DNA of 64,000 nt from Phycomyces blakesleeanus NRRL 1555(-) (Eukaryota > Mucoromycota > Mucoromycetes > Mucorales > Phycomycetaceae), in NCBI RefSeq assembly GCF_001638985.1, contig NW_017265134.1, positions 124,001 to 188,000 of the forward strand, written 5' to 3'. Below are positions 48,787 through 61,330 of the stretch, piece by piece. The notes beneath the pieces were generated by a model that saw only the letters and a program-made list of their open reading frames with translations, did no database searches and was not told where the DNA came from. The translations under genes and the position numbers were made by a program. Position 1 is the stretch's first letter. Every line of letters starts with the position of its first letter.

Positions 48787-51700
48787 ATGAGCTGGCCTGA
48801 CACCGGCCCACCAACGACCGTTGGTTCTGCCACTGAGGCTATGAGTCTCGCTCTCCCAAAATGGTAAGCTTGCGCGTTTTATGGCTGGGTTTATGAAAAA
48901 ATAAAAAAAGTCAAACAACCCCAGTATATATCTTTTTTTTTAAAAAAAAAAAAACTAATGCATACATATTTACACTTGTGTGTGCTTTTACATATACATA
49001 TACATATATCTATATCCGTATAAAAGCAATACTTCAACAAGGATGATGCAGACTACATTGGACCAGCGTCTACCAAAAATCGGTCGTCCGTCTGCCACAA
49101 CACAAGACCGAAAAACCCACCTTCATCTAGAGCTGTCACCACTGCGCCGACCGCGTGCTGACACCATGCCTTCTCAGTCGACCGCCTTTTTATACATACC
49201 CGAAGCACTTCTCTCGCTCGACACAAACATCGGCACAAACCCAATTGGTAACCATCCGTTCGGCGGCGGTATCTTTAACAGTAGCTTTCTGGCAGATGGT
49301 ACACAGCTACTTAGTCCCACAACCCCAACCACCGACCAGTTGATGAAGGGTGATGACAACAACACCATCACAAGTACCTTGGCATCACTGGGGCTGCAGG
49401 ACGACATGCCATGGCGGGCACAGCCATCACAAGTACCATCACAAGTACCATTAATAACAACAACAGGAGGAGAAGAAGAAGCATCATCATCGATACCAAC
49501 CACCCTGCCATCCATCGCAAGTGTGCGTTTGCAGCAATCTCAGGGACGTCCGCGTGCGATCAGCATGGGTGTCCCGGATGCACGTCATCCGCTGCCTGTT
49601 CCTTCCTCACATTCAATCTGGCACCACGATACGCCTCTTCACCACCAGACCCACCACTCCAACTTTAGTCACCCTAATAAGCATAATCTTCAATACCACA
49701 ACCGACCTTCTCGAAACCTATTGCGGAGCTCAAACAGCAGTGCGGATCTCCTGGAGATGATTGCCCGCCAGCGCAAGGCAGCCTCCGGTCCATCCCTTGA
49801 CACGCCTACCGCCGAGGATTGGTCAGGGGCTGCTAGCCCAAGGAGCAGCAACAGTCCAAGGGCAAGCCCACGGGTCAGCCCAAGGGTTGTATCTAGACCC
49901 GAAAACAAGCAACTAGACGACCCAATTGAAGAAACTCACAAAGACCAAGACCAAGACCAAGACCAAGAAAATGAAAGAATCCAGACCCAGATCCGTAGCC
50001 AGGAACAAGAAATGGAACAAGGCGATACTCAAGATGGAACTCAAAATCCTAACCAAGAGCAGGATCAATATCAAGTTCAAGGTCAAGAAGAAGACAAGGT
50101 TCAAGGGCAAGAAGAGGACCAAGGTGTAGGTCAAGACAATCTCAACGATATCATCAATAATGAGGATGATAATGATGAGGATGATGATCATTCTTCTTCA
50201 TCCGAAAAAAACTCTCCTGTCCAGATTCCCACCCGTTCTCTTTGGCTGGGTAACATTGACCCCTCTATCACCACTGCGGACCTCACCTGTCTCTTTACCC
50301 CTTGTGGGCCGATTGACAGCATCCGTATCCTTCCCGACCGCGAGTGTGCGTTTGTAAACTTTGAATCTCTAGAAGATGCCCTCAGAGCAAAGGAAAGCGC
50401 GACCACAAAACTCAGTAGTCGTCTCGGCAGTACTTCTCTCAAAGTCGGGTTTGGACGTCATGAAGCGGTTCCCCAGCCAGTTGTTGTAACTGAAACCAAT
50501 ACGTCTTCTGCACAAGGACCTACCCGTGCTTTATGTAAGTAATCTTTTTTTTCTTTTCTTTTATATTCTAAATTTGTGCAAACGTATAATAAATTATCGC
50601 CATCTAATGTGCTTTTATTTTTATATGCATATGTGTCTGTATATACTCATACAGGGATAGGAAATATTCCAGTCTCAACCACACCAAACTGTCTACTTTC
50701 CCTCTTCTCACCCTTTGGCTCGATTGAATCGGCCCGCGTCCTGACACACAAAAACTGCGGGTTTGTCAACTTTGAGCTTCAAGAAGATGCTGTCCGGGCC
50801 AAGAAGGCTCTGATTGGAAAGGAGATCATGGGTCCTGGCAGTGGCCCAGTTAGGATTGGGTTCGCCAAAGAGCCTTCGAAACTACCTGTTATCTTGTCAT
50901 CCCCTTCCTCGGTATCTGCAACATCAACAACAACCGCAACAACAATAAAAGGAAAGGCAACAAAGACAGCCAAATCAACTAAATCGACAAAGGCATCAGC
51001 ATCAGCATCAGCATCAGCATCAGCATCAGCATCAGCATCAGCACCAACAGTTGTGTCATCTGGACCAGAAGGGGGACACATCATCGAGTCGGATATGAGC
51101 TGGATTACCCCTACCGCCCCCGATAGTGGCTATCAATCTCAACGTGGGATGATGTGCATGACGACTGAAATGGTTGGCACCACCTCTCCGAATGTCTATG
51201 CTGCCGTTGTTGCCGAAAGACAGCTTATCATGCGAGAATTTGGAGACTATGACAGACAAGGGTCTATTTTTGATGGTATGTCTAAACCACGTACCTTGAG
51301 CCTTTAATACCCAATCTTTTTCTTTCTTTTTCTCCTACCCTACACTACACTTAACCCCCCTTATACCCCCCTTGCTTATCTGTAATAAACTAAATATCAT
51401 ATGCGTGTAAACATAAAGCTGTTTACAAGAAAAAGATCATTTTGTTATATTTATTAAATCTACATCTACATCTTTCTTTTTTTTTTCTTTTACATTTTAG
51501 AAATTCATCGTTCACCCACTTATTACTCTGCAATCATCGCTGCCCCCGAGCTTGGCCAGTCCCGTAGAGTAGATATTTCTAGACTACGTGAATTCAGAAA
51601 GAAATTGGAATCTCCTTACATCTCTCTCAACGAATTGGATGTCATTGCTGTCGACTGCACTGAGGAAATAGTTGAACTGTGTAGTGGTACGTATTTCCAA

Positions 51701-53527
51701 GTAAATAGAAATATATGTTCTTATGTATTTACAAACGTGTAAGCATGTGAGCGTGCATACTTACATGCGTACATACTTACATACTTACATGCTTACATGC
51801 GTACATGCGTACATGTGTACGTGCGTGCGTACGTGCGTGCGTGCGTGCGTGCATGCGTATGTGCGTACGTGCGTATGTTCCTGTGTGCCTGTGTACCTGT
51901 GTACCTGTGTTCGCTCGTGCGCATTGTTTGTGTTTGTGTATCTATTTTTGTAATTTAATATGTGGAAAATACTAACAAGAAAATGAGGGGTTGCTGTTTG
52001 ACTCGCTATGTATGATTTGTAGACTATATTGGGAATACGGTTGTCCAACGTCTATTTGAGCGCTGTTCAGAGACTGCTAAATCCCACATGCTGGAGACCA
52101 TTGCCCCTTACCTAGCCTCGGTTGGTATCCATAAGAATGGCACCTGGGCTGCTCAAAAGATCATCGATACAGCCCGTCTGCCGACACAGATCAACACCGT
52201 ATGCGTCCACATTAGACCGTATGTTCCGGCACTGCTGCTCGATCAGTTTGGAAACTATGTCGTTCAGTGTTGTCTCGGCCTCGGTCCGGATATAAACCAG
52301 TTCATTTTCGACGCCATTGTCGACAACTGTTGGGAGATTGCGCAAGGAAGATTTGGCTCACGCGCCGTCCGAGCAACTCTGGAAAGCCCTCACGTTACAA
52401 AACGCCAGCAGAAATATGTAGCGTCCACACTTGTACAACACGCCTTACTGCTGGCCACAAATGCCAATGGCGCTCTCTTGCTGATCTGGTTTCTCGACAC
52501 GTCGGGTATTCCAGGTCGCTACAGTATTCTTGCTCCCCGCCTCACGCCTCATCTGGCTCGTCTTTGCACACACAAGCTGGCCTCCCTGACTGTGCTCAAG
52601 TTAGTCAACCAGCGCCAAGAACCCGAGGCTTGTACGGTTATTTTAGACACCCTCTTCTTTTCTCCAACCGACACCGTGATTGACGAAGTGCTTCAGGATC
52701 AGGTTCATGGTGTTAGTCTTGTCCAGAAGGTCCTATCGAGCTCATATGTCGATCTAAAGGAGCGTCAGCGTATAGCCGAGCGCGTGAAGCAGCTTTTGGC
52801 AAAGCTCAAGTTGCAGCATGTGCAGGGCTACAAACGTCTAGTAGAGGAGATCAATATGGTCATGGGGGACTCTAACCCTGGTGCTAGTCTTGGTGCTCAT
52901 CCCGGACTTGCTCACCCATCGTTTACCATCCATCCGGAATTTGCTGCTGTTCTCCACGCCAATTATATAGCAGCCGCAGCTACTGCTGCAGTTGCATCAC
53001 AGCAACAACAAAAACAACAGTGTGCTGGGGGTAATGGGGTTTCTGAAACACAAGCTTACGTTCTTGGTCAAGATACCGAGCACGTGCAATTGATGAGCCT
53101 TTTAGAAAAATTTAGAGAAAGCTGTTCTGTGTCACCTCTGCCAGACAGCAGTGCATTCGATCCTTCAACGACACTTCAATCCCAGGCACTGGCAGCAGCT
53201 GCGATGATGGCTAATATATATGCAACAGCCCAGGCCCAAGCTCAAGCTCAAGCACAGGCCCAAGCTGAAGCTCAATCAAGCCAAGAAATCAATGGCTACA
53301 CTATTACATCTACACCTACGTCTGCACACACTCATCCACATATTCATACTCATTTGCCTACTCATACGCCTACTCATTATCAGCATAGTCATGATCAGCA
53401 TATTCTCAATCCACCTTCTGGTCAAGCTGCTAAATTACTCGGATTATTCCAGCCCCCTTCTGAGCCAGGTTTGTTTGTTGGAGAAGAAACCGAAATAGAG
53501 AATCCTGAGTTGGTCCAAAAGTCTTGA
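48787..53527 (+). CDS. RRM-PUF RNA-binding protein (Jsn1/Puf2-type)
   Basis: Five exons: 48787-48863, 49027-50534, 50655-51275, 51501-51686, 52023-53527, giving 1298 aa with consistent phases. A long disordered N-terminus carries Gln/Asp/Glu repeats. Two RRMs follow: about 427-505 (SLWLGNIDPSITTADLTCLF, ECAFVNFESLEDALRAKES) and about 529-605 (WIGNIPVSTTPNCLLSLF, NCGFVNFELQEDAVRAKKAL). An Ala-Ser repeat and then Pumilio repeats cover about 736-1060 (DYIGNTVVQRLFERCSE, KNGTWAAQKIIDTA, DQFGNYVVQCCLGLG, GRFGSRAVRATLE, HKLASLTVLKLVN, HGVSLVQKVLSS). RRM plus PUF is the Jsn1/Puf2 arrangement; those proteins bind 3' UTRs of mRNAs for membrane and mitochondrial proteins. The C-terminus has Ala-Gln and His-rich repeats. 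The second RRM is split across the intron at 50535-50654. Confidence 0.9.
51727..51935. repeat. Alternating purine-pyrimidine tract inside intron 4 of the RRM-PUF gene
   Basis: Between about 51735 and 51935 the intron consists of degenerate four-base units of the ACAT, TGCG, TACG and TGTG type. Purines and pyrimidines alternate for long stretches. It makes this intron (336 bases) much longer than the others. Such alternation favours Z-DNA; a function is not shown. Confidence 0.6.
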
Positions 53528-54219
53528 CTTTAGACCATTTTAGTACCATAACCCAAAACCCCCCCAAAAAAAACAAGGAACAAAGAACAGCCTAGCAACC
53601 TAGCAACGAAAAAAAAATGAATAGAGAAAATAACATAGAAAAAAAAAGCATATTTTTATTATTTGTTGCTTTTGTTCTCAATGTTCTTTTTTTATTATTA
53701 TTATTCATATCTTTGTTTGATACCCCCCCACCACCACCACCTACTCTTTGCATACAATACACAGCAGCACCGTTGTTTTCGTCTTATTCTTATATTTAAT
53801 TTTATTCTTATCGCAAGATTTCTTTTCTTTTTTTTTCATTTTAATTTCGCTTTACATCGTGTATTTTCACAGGCAATTTTCAAGTGTACATAAAAAAACG
53901 CAACACACAATAGATCATTATTTGATTATTTTTTTTTAAAAAAAAGAGTTATTATATTTATATTAACAGTATATGCAAAGTACAACGAAAGGGGTAAAGG
54001 TGGATAAGATAGAAGAAATAAAGAAAGTGAAAGAGAGGAGGTTTATCTTGAAAGTATGCACAAAGGGAATATGACATTATACGCTGGTATAGAAAAATTC
54101 TTTGATAAAAACAGAAGAAGAATGAAAAGATAAAGAAGTTGTGGGAATATTTGGTTAGCTAGTAGGTAGGTAGATGATTTGTTTGTATATGTTTTAATTG
54201 TTTTCTTTTTCTTTCATCT
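53528..54219. other. Convergent intergenic region
   Basis: Lies between the stops of the RRM-PUF gene (+) and the bZIP gene (-). Contains A-runs, a C-tract near 53724 and AT-rich sequence. Both 3' UTRs are expected here. No gene seen. Confidence 0.5.
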
Positions 54220-55484
54220 CTAAAATGTGGCGGTCGAATGCCCCTGCTCCTTATCTTGAGAGGGAACACAAATCCGTTTACTCGATTTTTCATGGGACTC
54301 TTCGTTTTGATCGTCACCTTCTTCATCTTCGTTATTATTGTCATCCTCGTCATTTCTCAAGCGTGTCTTTCTGGATAGAATAGGAGACACGGAAGATGGA
54401 GGGGTTGGGACTAAAGACTGACTTGATCTACCGTTACTGTGTGATCTTGGTCGGCCAACAGGAACCAACAGAGAGCGAAGATAAAAGTTCTATATGATAT
54501 ATTATATGTATATTAATAATTGTTGTACAAAATACGATAGGCAAAACAAACAGCGAATAACTATAATAATCATAATAGTCAACTAACCTCTTTTTCGAGT
54601 TCTTCAAGTTTGCAGGTGTCTGTTTCCTTTTCTTGTCGGAAGAGAGTCATTAAACGTTCGAGTTGACTAACTCGGTCAGTCAGATCCGTCGTGTTCTGGG
54701 AGTGTGGTTCTGGGGAGGGTGAGGCTGATCCCAGGCGGTTAGAATTGTCGCCATGGCTGGTGATCTCGGCTTGGTGTGGTAGGACAAGAGGATGATCAGG
54801 CTCGATTCGTCTCAGAGCATCGGCAAGAGCCTTTGTCCGATTTTCGAGGATATTGTACTTGTCTTGGAGCTCACGTTCACGCTGTTTTCTTCGGTCTCTA
54901 AAGCGTGCAGAGGCGCCTGCGTTTCTGCGTCGCTTTTCAGCTAAAACCTCTTCAGACGACAGTCCTTTATCGGTTGACAAGACAGACTGTACACTGGTTG
55001 GGTCGGATGATCTTCGCTGGGATTGCTCCGAGTTTGAGGATATTTGGGACGAGCTTACTGAGCGGGACTGCTGGAACTGGCCCCAAAGATTCCACAAGGC
55101 TTGTTGATCTGATTCATGATTAGAGGAGGGATGGGATGGGTAAAGGGAGTATATTTGGTTGTGGCTAGAAGGATGTGTGGATGATGATATTGATGACGAA
55201 GATGATGATAATGATAATGATGTTGATGTTGATGTTGATGTTGATGAAGATAATAATAAGGATGATGACGGAGGTGACGGCGATGGTATGGAGTGGTATG
55301 GAGAGTGGTGGTTGTAATCGTTGTGGGGTTTCGGAAGAATCGGCATGGATTTGCTGTGGATGTTTGTTTTTTCATGGGCCGTTTGAGGTGGAGATACTGG
55401 AAGGATGGTTGGCGGATGTGGTCTAGCGAACATTGAGATTGGTGGTAACTGGGTTGTAGTTGGTGAGGTAGGCGATTGTGGCAT
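54220..55484 (-). CDS. bZIP transcription factor (Gcn4/MetR/Cys3-like basic region)
   Basis: Two exons, 55484-54588 and 54489-54220, joined in phase 0, giving 388 aa. The N-terminus is Pro/Ser/Thr/His-rich (residues 1-170). The basic region at about 183-205 (AEKRRRNAGASARFRDRRKQ) has the fungal NxxxSARFR signature, and a leucine-zipper helix follows to about 230. A second amphipathic helix near 270-310 (LTDRVSQLERLMTLFRQEKE) spans the intron, ending in NFYLRSLLVPVG. The C-terminus is acidic then basic (DDNNNEDEEGDD). NAASARFR-type factors of fungi control amino-acid or sulfur metabolism; whether this one regulates the STR2 or arginine gene nearby is not visible. Long Ser/Thr runs come from ATG/TGATGT-type DNA repeats. 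Confidence 0.85.
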
Positions 55485-58202
55485 TGATGAGTTTATTTCT
55501 TTTAATTAATTTTATAGATGTGTATAACGTATGCGATAAAGAGAGAGAGAGGAAGAGAGAAAAGGAAGAGCTGTATAAATGAACCAAGTAACTCATATTT
55601 TATTTTTATTGAATTTACAATTGAAAATTATGGGTAAAGATAATAAATGGGGTAGCCAATCGCAAGTGTTCCAACCATTGCGCCATCCGATGGCGACATT
55701 TCGATAGTTTATTGCGAGCATGGTAGGCATTCTAAATAAAGTAAATACATTGTCTATTAGCCAATCATGTGCTCTGTAACACAAGGAGGTTGTGGGAAAT
55801 AAAAATAAGTCTCACACATTGAGTTACCCACGAATACCCAAAAGAAAAGAAAAAGAATCTTTATATTTTCTACAATATTTTATTATCATCATTTATTTCC
55901 ATTTTAAGAGCTTCAGGTTATCAATATAGTATATCGAGTCTTTTTGCAAGTCTGTATAACTGCCTACCTGCCTACCTGCCTACCTGCTTATTATCTTTTT
56001 ATCTGCTTATCTTTCTGTTGTACTTGAATATATATATTTATATATTTATATATTTAATTTAAATTTAAATCCAAATCCAAATAAAAGAACTATCTATATG
56101 TAAATTGTAGTTATCACTATTATTATTATTATTATTAGCATAATTTGTATTATTATTCGTACCTTTTTAATTTGTTTGTGTTGAAAGCCATTATCTGGTT
56201 AAGGATTTATTTAAAGGCGTTGTAACTTTAGGTCAATTGCGCCATAAACGCAAAGATAACTCAACAGGTGCATACAATTTTTTTTGTTGAAAAAACAGTG
56301 ACAATTCCACAGCCATTTTTCTCTTAATTATAACTATCAGAAACAATACGCGTATGGGAAGTATTGCTTAATTAGGGTCAAATATTTTAAACTATGGTGT
56401 GATATTCTTTATAGATGTCATAATCACCTATCATAGAGAGGTTCTCTTCTTATTCTTCTTTATTCTTTTTCTCTCTCTATTTAAGAAGCAAGCTATATAA
56501 AACTGTATTTATTAAAAGAAAAAGAAAGCATCATTTGTCAATACACTATTGCTTTCGAATCAAGTCTTATTTTGCTTTATAAAAAAAAAGTCGGCATTTG
56601 GCCCTAACAACCATTCGCTACCCAACAATTATTTACAGTATGATAAATCACTACAGTAATACAATCAATTTGTGCTCGACTCACTCAAACGCGTCTAGTT
56701 TGCTTAATAATATATAAAATAAGATATATATAGAAGAAATATATCTCAAGATAAATATTACCTATGAATTCAAATTTATACGTGAGAAATAATACATTGC
56801 CTAAAAGGTTTATATTACGAATTCTCAATAAAGCTATCTTTTTAAAGAAAATGCAGCATAATCTAACCAGAATTTCATTATATATCTTATTATTAGTATT
56901 TGTATAGCCCTTTTTATTTTATATTCTTAAGCGTTTCAAAATATAATGTATATTTTATCCCTTTGTTGTTGTTCTTGCTGTTTCATGCTACTTTCACTAC
57001 AAATAATATATAACAGACACGGTACTATCTTGTTTACCTTGATGCTACAAATATATTCACTTCCCACCAGAGATATACCAAGTACTATACAGAATATAAG
57101 ACATGCCAGAACAAGCAATGTTTTTCTTGAAAACAAAACCAAAAAAAAAGCAACCGTCTAAAGACTGCGCAATTTCTCTCTCTCTCTCTATATATATCCA
57201 AATTTAAATCTAAATCTAAATCTAATATACATGCACATGTGCATCTACATACACATGCTTATACGCGTGTTAGTAAGCAATTATATGTCTGTAATGCCAA
57301 AATAAGAAAAGAAAGCAATAAATCACAAGACTGTATTCAAGAAGCTGTGTATATGGATTGGCTTACGTATCTTAAGTAAGGACATACAAGTATCTGATAT
57401 GGTATTTTAGGCCTTAGATAACAATAAACATCACAATAATGCCTCAACATAAAAGTACTGCTAACGAGAACTCTTGACATACTCCATGCGCGTGTCTCAG
57501 CCTTTGTGAACGCTATAATACATAGCATTACATTTATAATAGCAAAAAATCAGATTTTAAAGATTATATATGATATATAGATAGATATATAGATAGATAG
57601 ACAGAATTATGGCTTATATTTATATAAGAGCCCTCGGTAAGCATTAAACTCTCAATTTCATGGTTATAACTTGGTTTTCGCAAAGTGGTAAATGACAATT
57701 CACTGACACAAAGTATTCTATTTAATCGACCGATTTAACCTATCTTCACTATACTTTTCTCCAACTGATACTTGCTGTAGAAAATCTTTACAACAACACT
57801 GGTGCTAGTACTGGCATTGGTAAGGTCGGGTTTAGGATTTCGGACTTTTGGTCACTCCATTTTGAGGGCCTTGTCTCTTGGTCTGTGCGTTGTGCATTAC
57901 AGGTTTTTTCTTGATATTGATTCAAATCTTAAACACCTCGGATCTAATTACGATAGAAATTTATCTATAGAGAATAAACTATCAGAAGTAATATGAGTAG
58001 CCCATGTAATAATATTGGCTAATTAACTTTCGCTTGTAGTAAGTACCATTAGTCAAATAAAAATATAACAATAAATATACCAAAGTTAAATGATTTCAAT
58101 AAGCTTAAACTATAATAATATTCTCACATCTAAATACCAAAATATAGCTCTTATGGAATAGTTTATAAGTGTGCGCCAATAGCACACACATACATACATA
58201 CA

Positions 58203-58234
<32 letters not shown>

Positions 58235-58384
58235 CACTCCACCAACAGAAATCACAGACGAACCAAAATTTTTATGCTTCTTTTTTTATGACGTTTACCT
58301 TTCTCTTCCTCTCACCTTTACCTCAAACTTAGCCACCAATGTCAACAGTAATAAAGGGATCGAGACTTCCCCCCTAGACGCTAG
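55485..58384. other. Gene-poor, AT-rich region
   Basis: No gene supported in 2.9 kb. The bZIP promoter lies at the left. Contains a CTAC/CTGC repeat at 55961-55988, a (TTA)n run near 56118-56140, (CT)n at about 57175-57190 and a (CATA)n array at about 58186-58233. A stretch near 57790-57990 is open on the plus strand but has no recognisable motif. Confidence 0.45.
58186..58233 (+). repeat. (CATA)n microsatellite
   Basis: A pure run of about eleven CATA units preceded by CACA, about 150 bases before the Tc1 transposase remnant. Confidence 0.8.
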
Positions 58385-59406
58385 TTGTCAGATTTTGAGC
58401 GCAGAGGCATTGTTTGGCTTTCAAAGGCCGAGCATACTCCAACTGAAATCGCAAACCATATGAACATTTCTAGAATTACAATATTCGACACAATAAAAGC
58501 GCTGGGAGACTACGGAAACAGCCAAAACAAAGGCCGGATCTAGAATACCAAAGAAACTCAGTGTAACAGATGTTAAAAGTCTTTGTTCGAGTATGAGACA
58601 TAATCTTTTTGAGAGTTATGAATACCACTAGGAAAATTTGGGAGCTGCTTCACTTATTGTCTGTAGGCAGACAGTTATTTGGTATCTACAAGCAAGCGGT
58701 TTTGGTTCTTACACCCCTGTATTCAAGCCGAAGTTAACTCCTGAGTAGAAAAATAATCGGTTGCGTTGGGCTAGAGATAGAGCCAGTTTTGGCATCGAAG
58801 ACTGGAGTAGAGTGGTGTGGTCAGATGAGTTGCGATCCATGATAGAGGACAATGATTCTAACCTAATCTTTAATTTGTAAGCAAGGGAAGAGACACCAGA
58901 AACGCCATACGTTAGTAACAGAAAAGTATGCAAAAGGTTCCGTGATGGTATGGGCTTGTTTCTGGGCTGGTAGCATTGGTCTATTATTGCTTATCAAAGG
59001 GCCCGTGGATCAGGACGCATATGTCAACTGTCTGTCTAAGACCTTCAATTATTGGTACAAGCAATTTAATGAAGAACATGACATTATGTTCACATTCTAA
59101 GAAAATGGTACTAACTGTCATACTCAATCCTTTACGACATGGTAGAAAATTGTTGAGACATTAAACGATTTGACTGCTGGCCATTGCAAAATCTAGATAT
59201 GAACCTAATCGAGTACGTCTGGCATGCCCTGAAAGCCAAAGTAAAAAAAGAAAAAGACTCCAACTAATAGCATATAATAGCTGAAGGCTTGTACTTTTTA
59301 GGAAGAGAAGTTGCTTGACCTAGGATCTCTGCAAGCTCTTGTGGCAAGTATGCCCGAAAGAGTTAAAGCAGCTATAAAAGCTCGTGGTAATCACACCTTA
59401 TATTAG
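58385..59406 (+). pseudogene. Full-length but decayed Tc1/mariner transposase
   Basis: Reading across frames gives a nearly complete Tc1-type transposase of about 340 codons. It starts with an N-terminal helix-turn-helix (LSDFERRGIVWLSKAEHTPT, EIANHMNISRITIF). Then come NRLRWARDRASFGIEDWSRV and VVWSDE (first Asp), KGSVMVWACFWAGSIGLLLL, ENGTNCHT at the second Asp site and MNLIEYVWHALKAKVKKEKD with the third acidic residue. It ends LVASMPERVKAAIKARGNHT then LY and TAG, a typical Tc1 C-terminus. Stops and frameshifts interrupt it (for example after TPE near 58743 and at the position before ENGTNCHT near 59098). It is inactive. I did not identify convincing terminal inverted repeats. Confidence 0.75.
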
Positions 59407-60630
59407 ACTTTTCTTTTTACTTTTATGCTACAATATATATATATATAAAGCTTTTTCTATAAAAACACAATGTTTTAATTTTTTTCAATTTCTTCAGAAG
59501 ATATAGTATAATAAAGTTGATGTATGGTTTGTTTGGTGGTAGAAATCAAAGATTCTGTTAGTAATTTCGGTTTTAGGATTATATATCTCAATTAGTGATG
59601 CAAGTCAACATAAGCTGTGTTGATCCAGATACCTGGCTGTTGGATTTATTACATATAAGAGCATATTCATATTGGGATAGCTTAGTAGCTATCATTTTGT
59701 CAGCATAAAATATATATAAACAATTAACTAATCGGGCCAACAATTATTACAGTTAGTATTGTAAATAATATCATAATATCATAATATCATACTAACTGAA
59801 TATTCTTTTGTAAAGGATATATAATAATTTTGCTGGCACTAGTTTATTGCTTAAATCGTGATCTCTTCTATATATTACGAAATCACTAACTTCTAAGCGC
59901 TCACCATACTTCTACAGTATTAAACTAATCATTTATATGTAGAAGGCAGCTTTAATTGGTTTTAATAATCTTAAACGTCTAAAGTCTTATTTTATTACTA
60001 TTCTTTGCAGCTGTTACACTTTCTTATATAATATATATTTTAAATTACAAAGTACTTGACATCTCTCATTTGCTTTATTATGAACCATTTGCAATATGAT
60101 TGTTAAAAATCAGTATTTTATTATTTCAATTATGGATTATTCTCTACTGATGTAAGCTCCTATTTACGTTTCGGAAAATTAGAGTTATCTCTGTTAGTCG
60201 ACGCTGAAAGGAGTTCTTCAACCTTTTTTTTGAAAACCCCTTCAAATTCCCTCCGTTTTGTGATACTTTATTCAGTAAATGCTGCGTTCGTACACAAGTG
60301 CTGTCATCAATAATTCTGACGCTTTCGAATTTAAGCTTGTTTTTTTTTGCAGCAGCAATCTTATTGAGATAACATTTTCAGTATGGGGCACTACCCTTTT
60401 TTTTTGCCAGACTAACTAATTGTGACAACCTGTCCAAGATCGGATGCCTTTAAAAGTGACGCGTGTTGAGTTTGTTGTGTGTGCAACTTGGTCAGAAAAT
60501 AAGAATAAAATATATTGAAGAAGAATTACAAATGTAATCCTGGAGTACGAGTTCGGGTGGGAAAGAGAATAATAAAGAGAAAGGTGAATATGGAAGGGAT
60601 ACAGAGTATTTAGAAAGGTGGTTCAATGTT
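59407..60630. other. AT-rich region with a solo LTR fragment
   Basis: No gene. Contains an LTR-like fragment at about 59616-59700 (listed separately), an ATATC repeat near 59770-59790, and around 60170-60430 a stretch that reads as decayed coding sequence on the minus strand which I could not assign. Confidence 0.4.
59616..59700 (+). repeat. Solo LTR fragment related to the Ty3 LTR at 61331
   Basis: Begins TGTGTTGATCCAGATACC and continues through TTGGATTTATTACATATAAG and CATATTCATATTGGGATAGC. It matches 61331-61415 at most positions, then diverges. No internal retrotransposon sequence follows, so it is a truncated or decayed solo LTR. Confidence 0.65.
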
Positions 60631-60631
60631 C

Positions 60632-60955
60632 AATTTCACTCGGGACAGTTGAGGATGGAAAAGAAATAAAAGTGTTAAGGTAGAAGGTGAAAGGAGATAC
60701 TAGAACACTGTTGATTTCGCTCAGGACAATCCAAACAGGTAAAACAGCAAGACACACGAAGATAAGGTAGAAGAAGAAAATAAAAATACTGCTGATTTCA
60801 CTCGGAACAATCAAGACAGATAGACAGCAAGGTACGAGAAGATAAGTTTAGAGGAGAATTTAAGAGAACGCTGTTGATTTCACTCAGGACAATTACACAG
60901 ATACAAAGGGACAGAAAGAGGAAAAAGAGGAAGAGGGTTTTGAACAAAGATATAA
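60632..60955 (+). repeat. Four imperfect tandem repeats of about 81 bp
   Basis: The motif RATTTCRCTCRGGACA recurs at 60632, 60713, 60794 and 60876, that is with spacings of 81, 81 and 82. The remainder of each unit is purine-rich with partial similarity (ACAGCAAG..ACGAGAAGATAAG). No open frame runs through all four. Confidence 0.7.
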
Positions 60956-61330
60956 GACTTTAATGCGATGTATGATTGCTTTCCTATGGGTCAGGCAGAA
61001 AGCAATTCAGGGACGGTGATTTTAAGAGAGATAACTGATGATGTTTATTTTAGTAAAAATAGGTCTCTTATATACCTTTGAGAATTGAAAATAAAATGAA
61101 ATAAAATATGAAAATTGAATGGTTTTTAGAGATTGTAGATGTGAATTATAGTGTAAGAAGAGGTAATATGTAAAGGCGGGTAGATGTCAATGTCAAAATG
61201 GAAAGAGTGGGATAATGTTTGTGCTTTTTGGTAGAATGTAGGGGTAAGATGTTAGAATATAATAGTAATGGTAATAAAAAGATAATAAAAATGAGATATA
61301 AGGTGAGAAATGAATAGTAGTAATAGTGGA
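60956..61330. other. AT-rich spacer before the retrotransposon
   Basis: No gene or motif recognised; the bases just left of 61331 should include the target-site duplication, which cannot be verified without the right LTR. Confidence 0.4.

Noticed and set aside
54853..55107. Plus-strand frames opposite the bZIP basic region
   Set aside because: Opposite-strand shadows; the bZIP signature on the minus strand is unambiguous.
60632..60955. Regularly spaced repeats considered as a CRISPR-like array
   Set aside because: Eukaryotic context, units are contiguous imperfect tandem repeats without unique spacers of constant length, and no cas genes.
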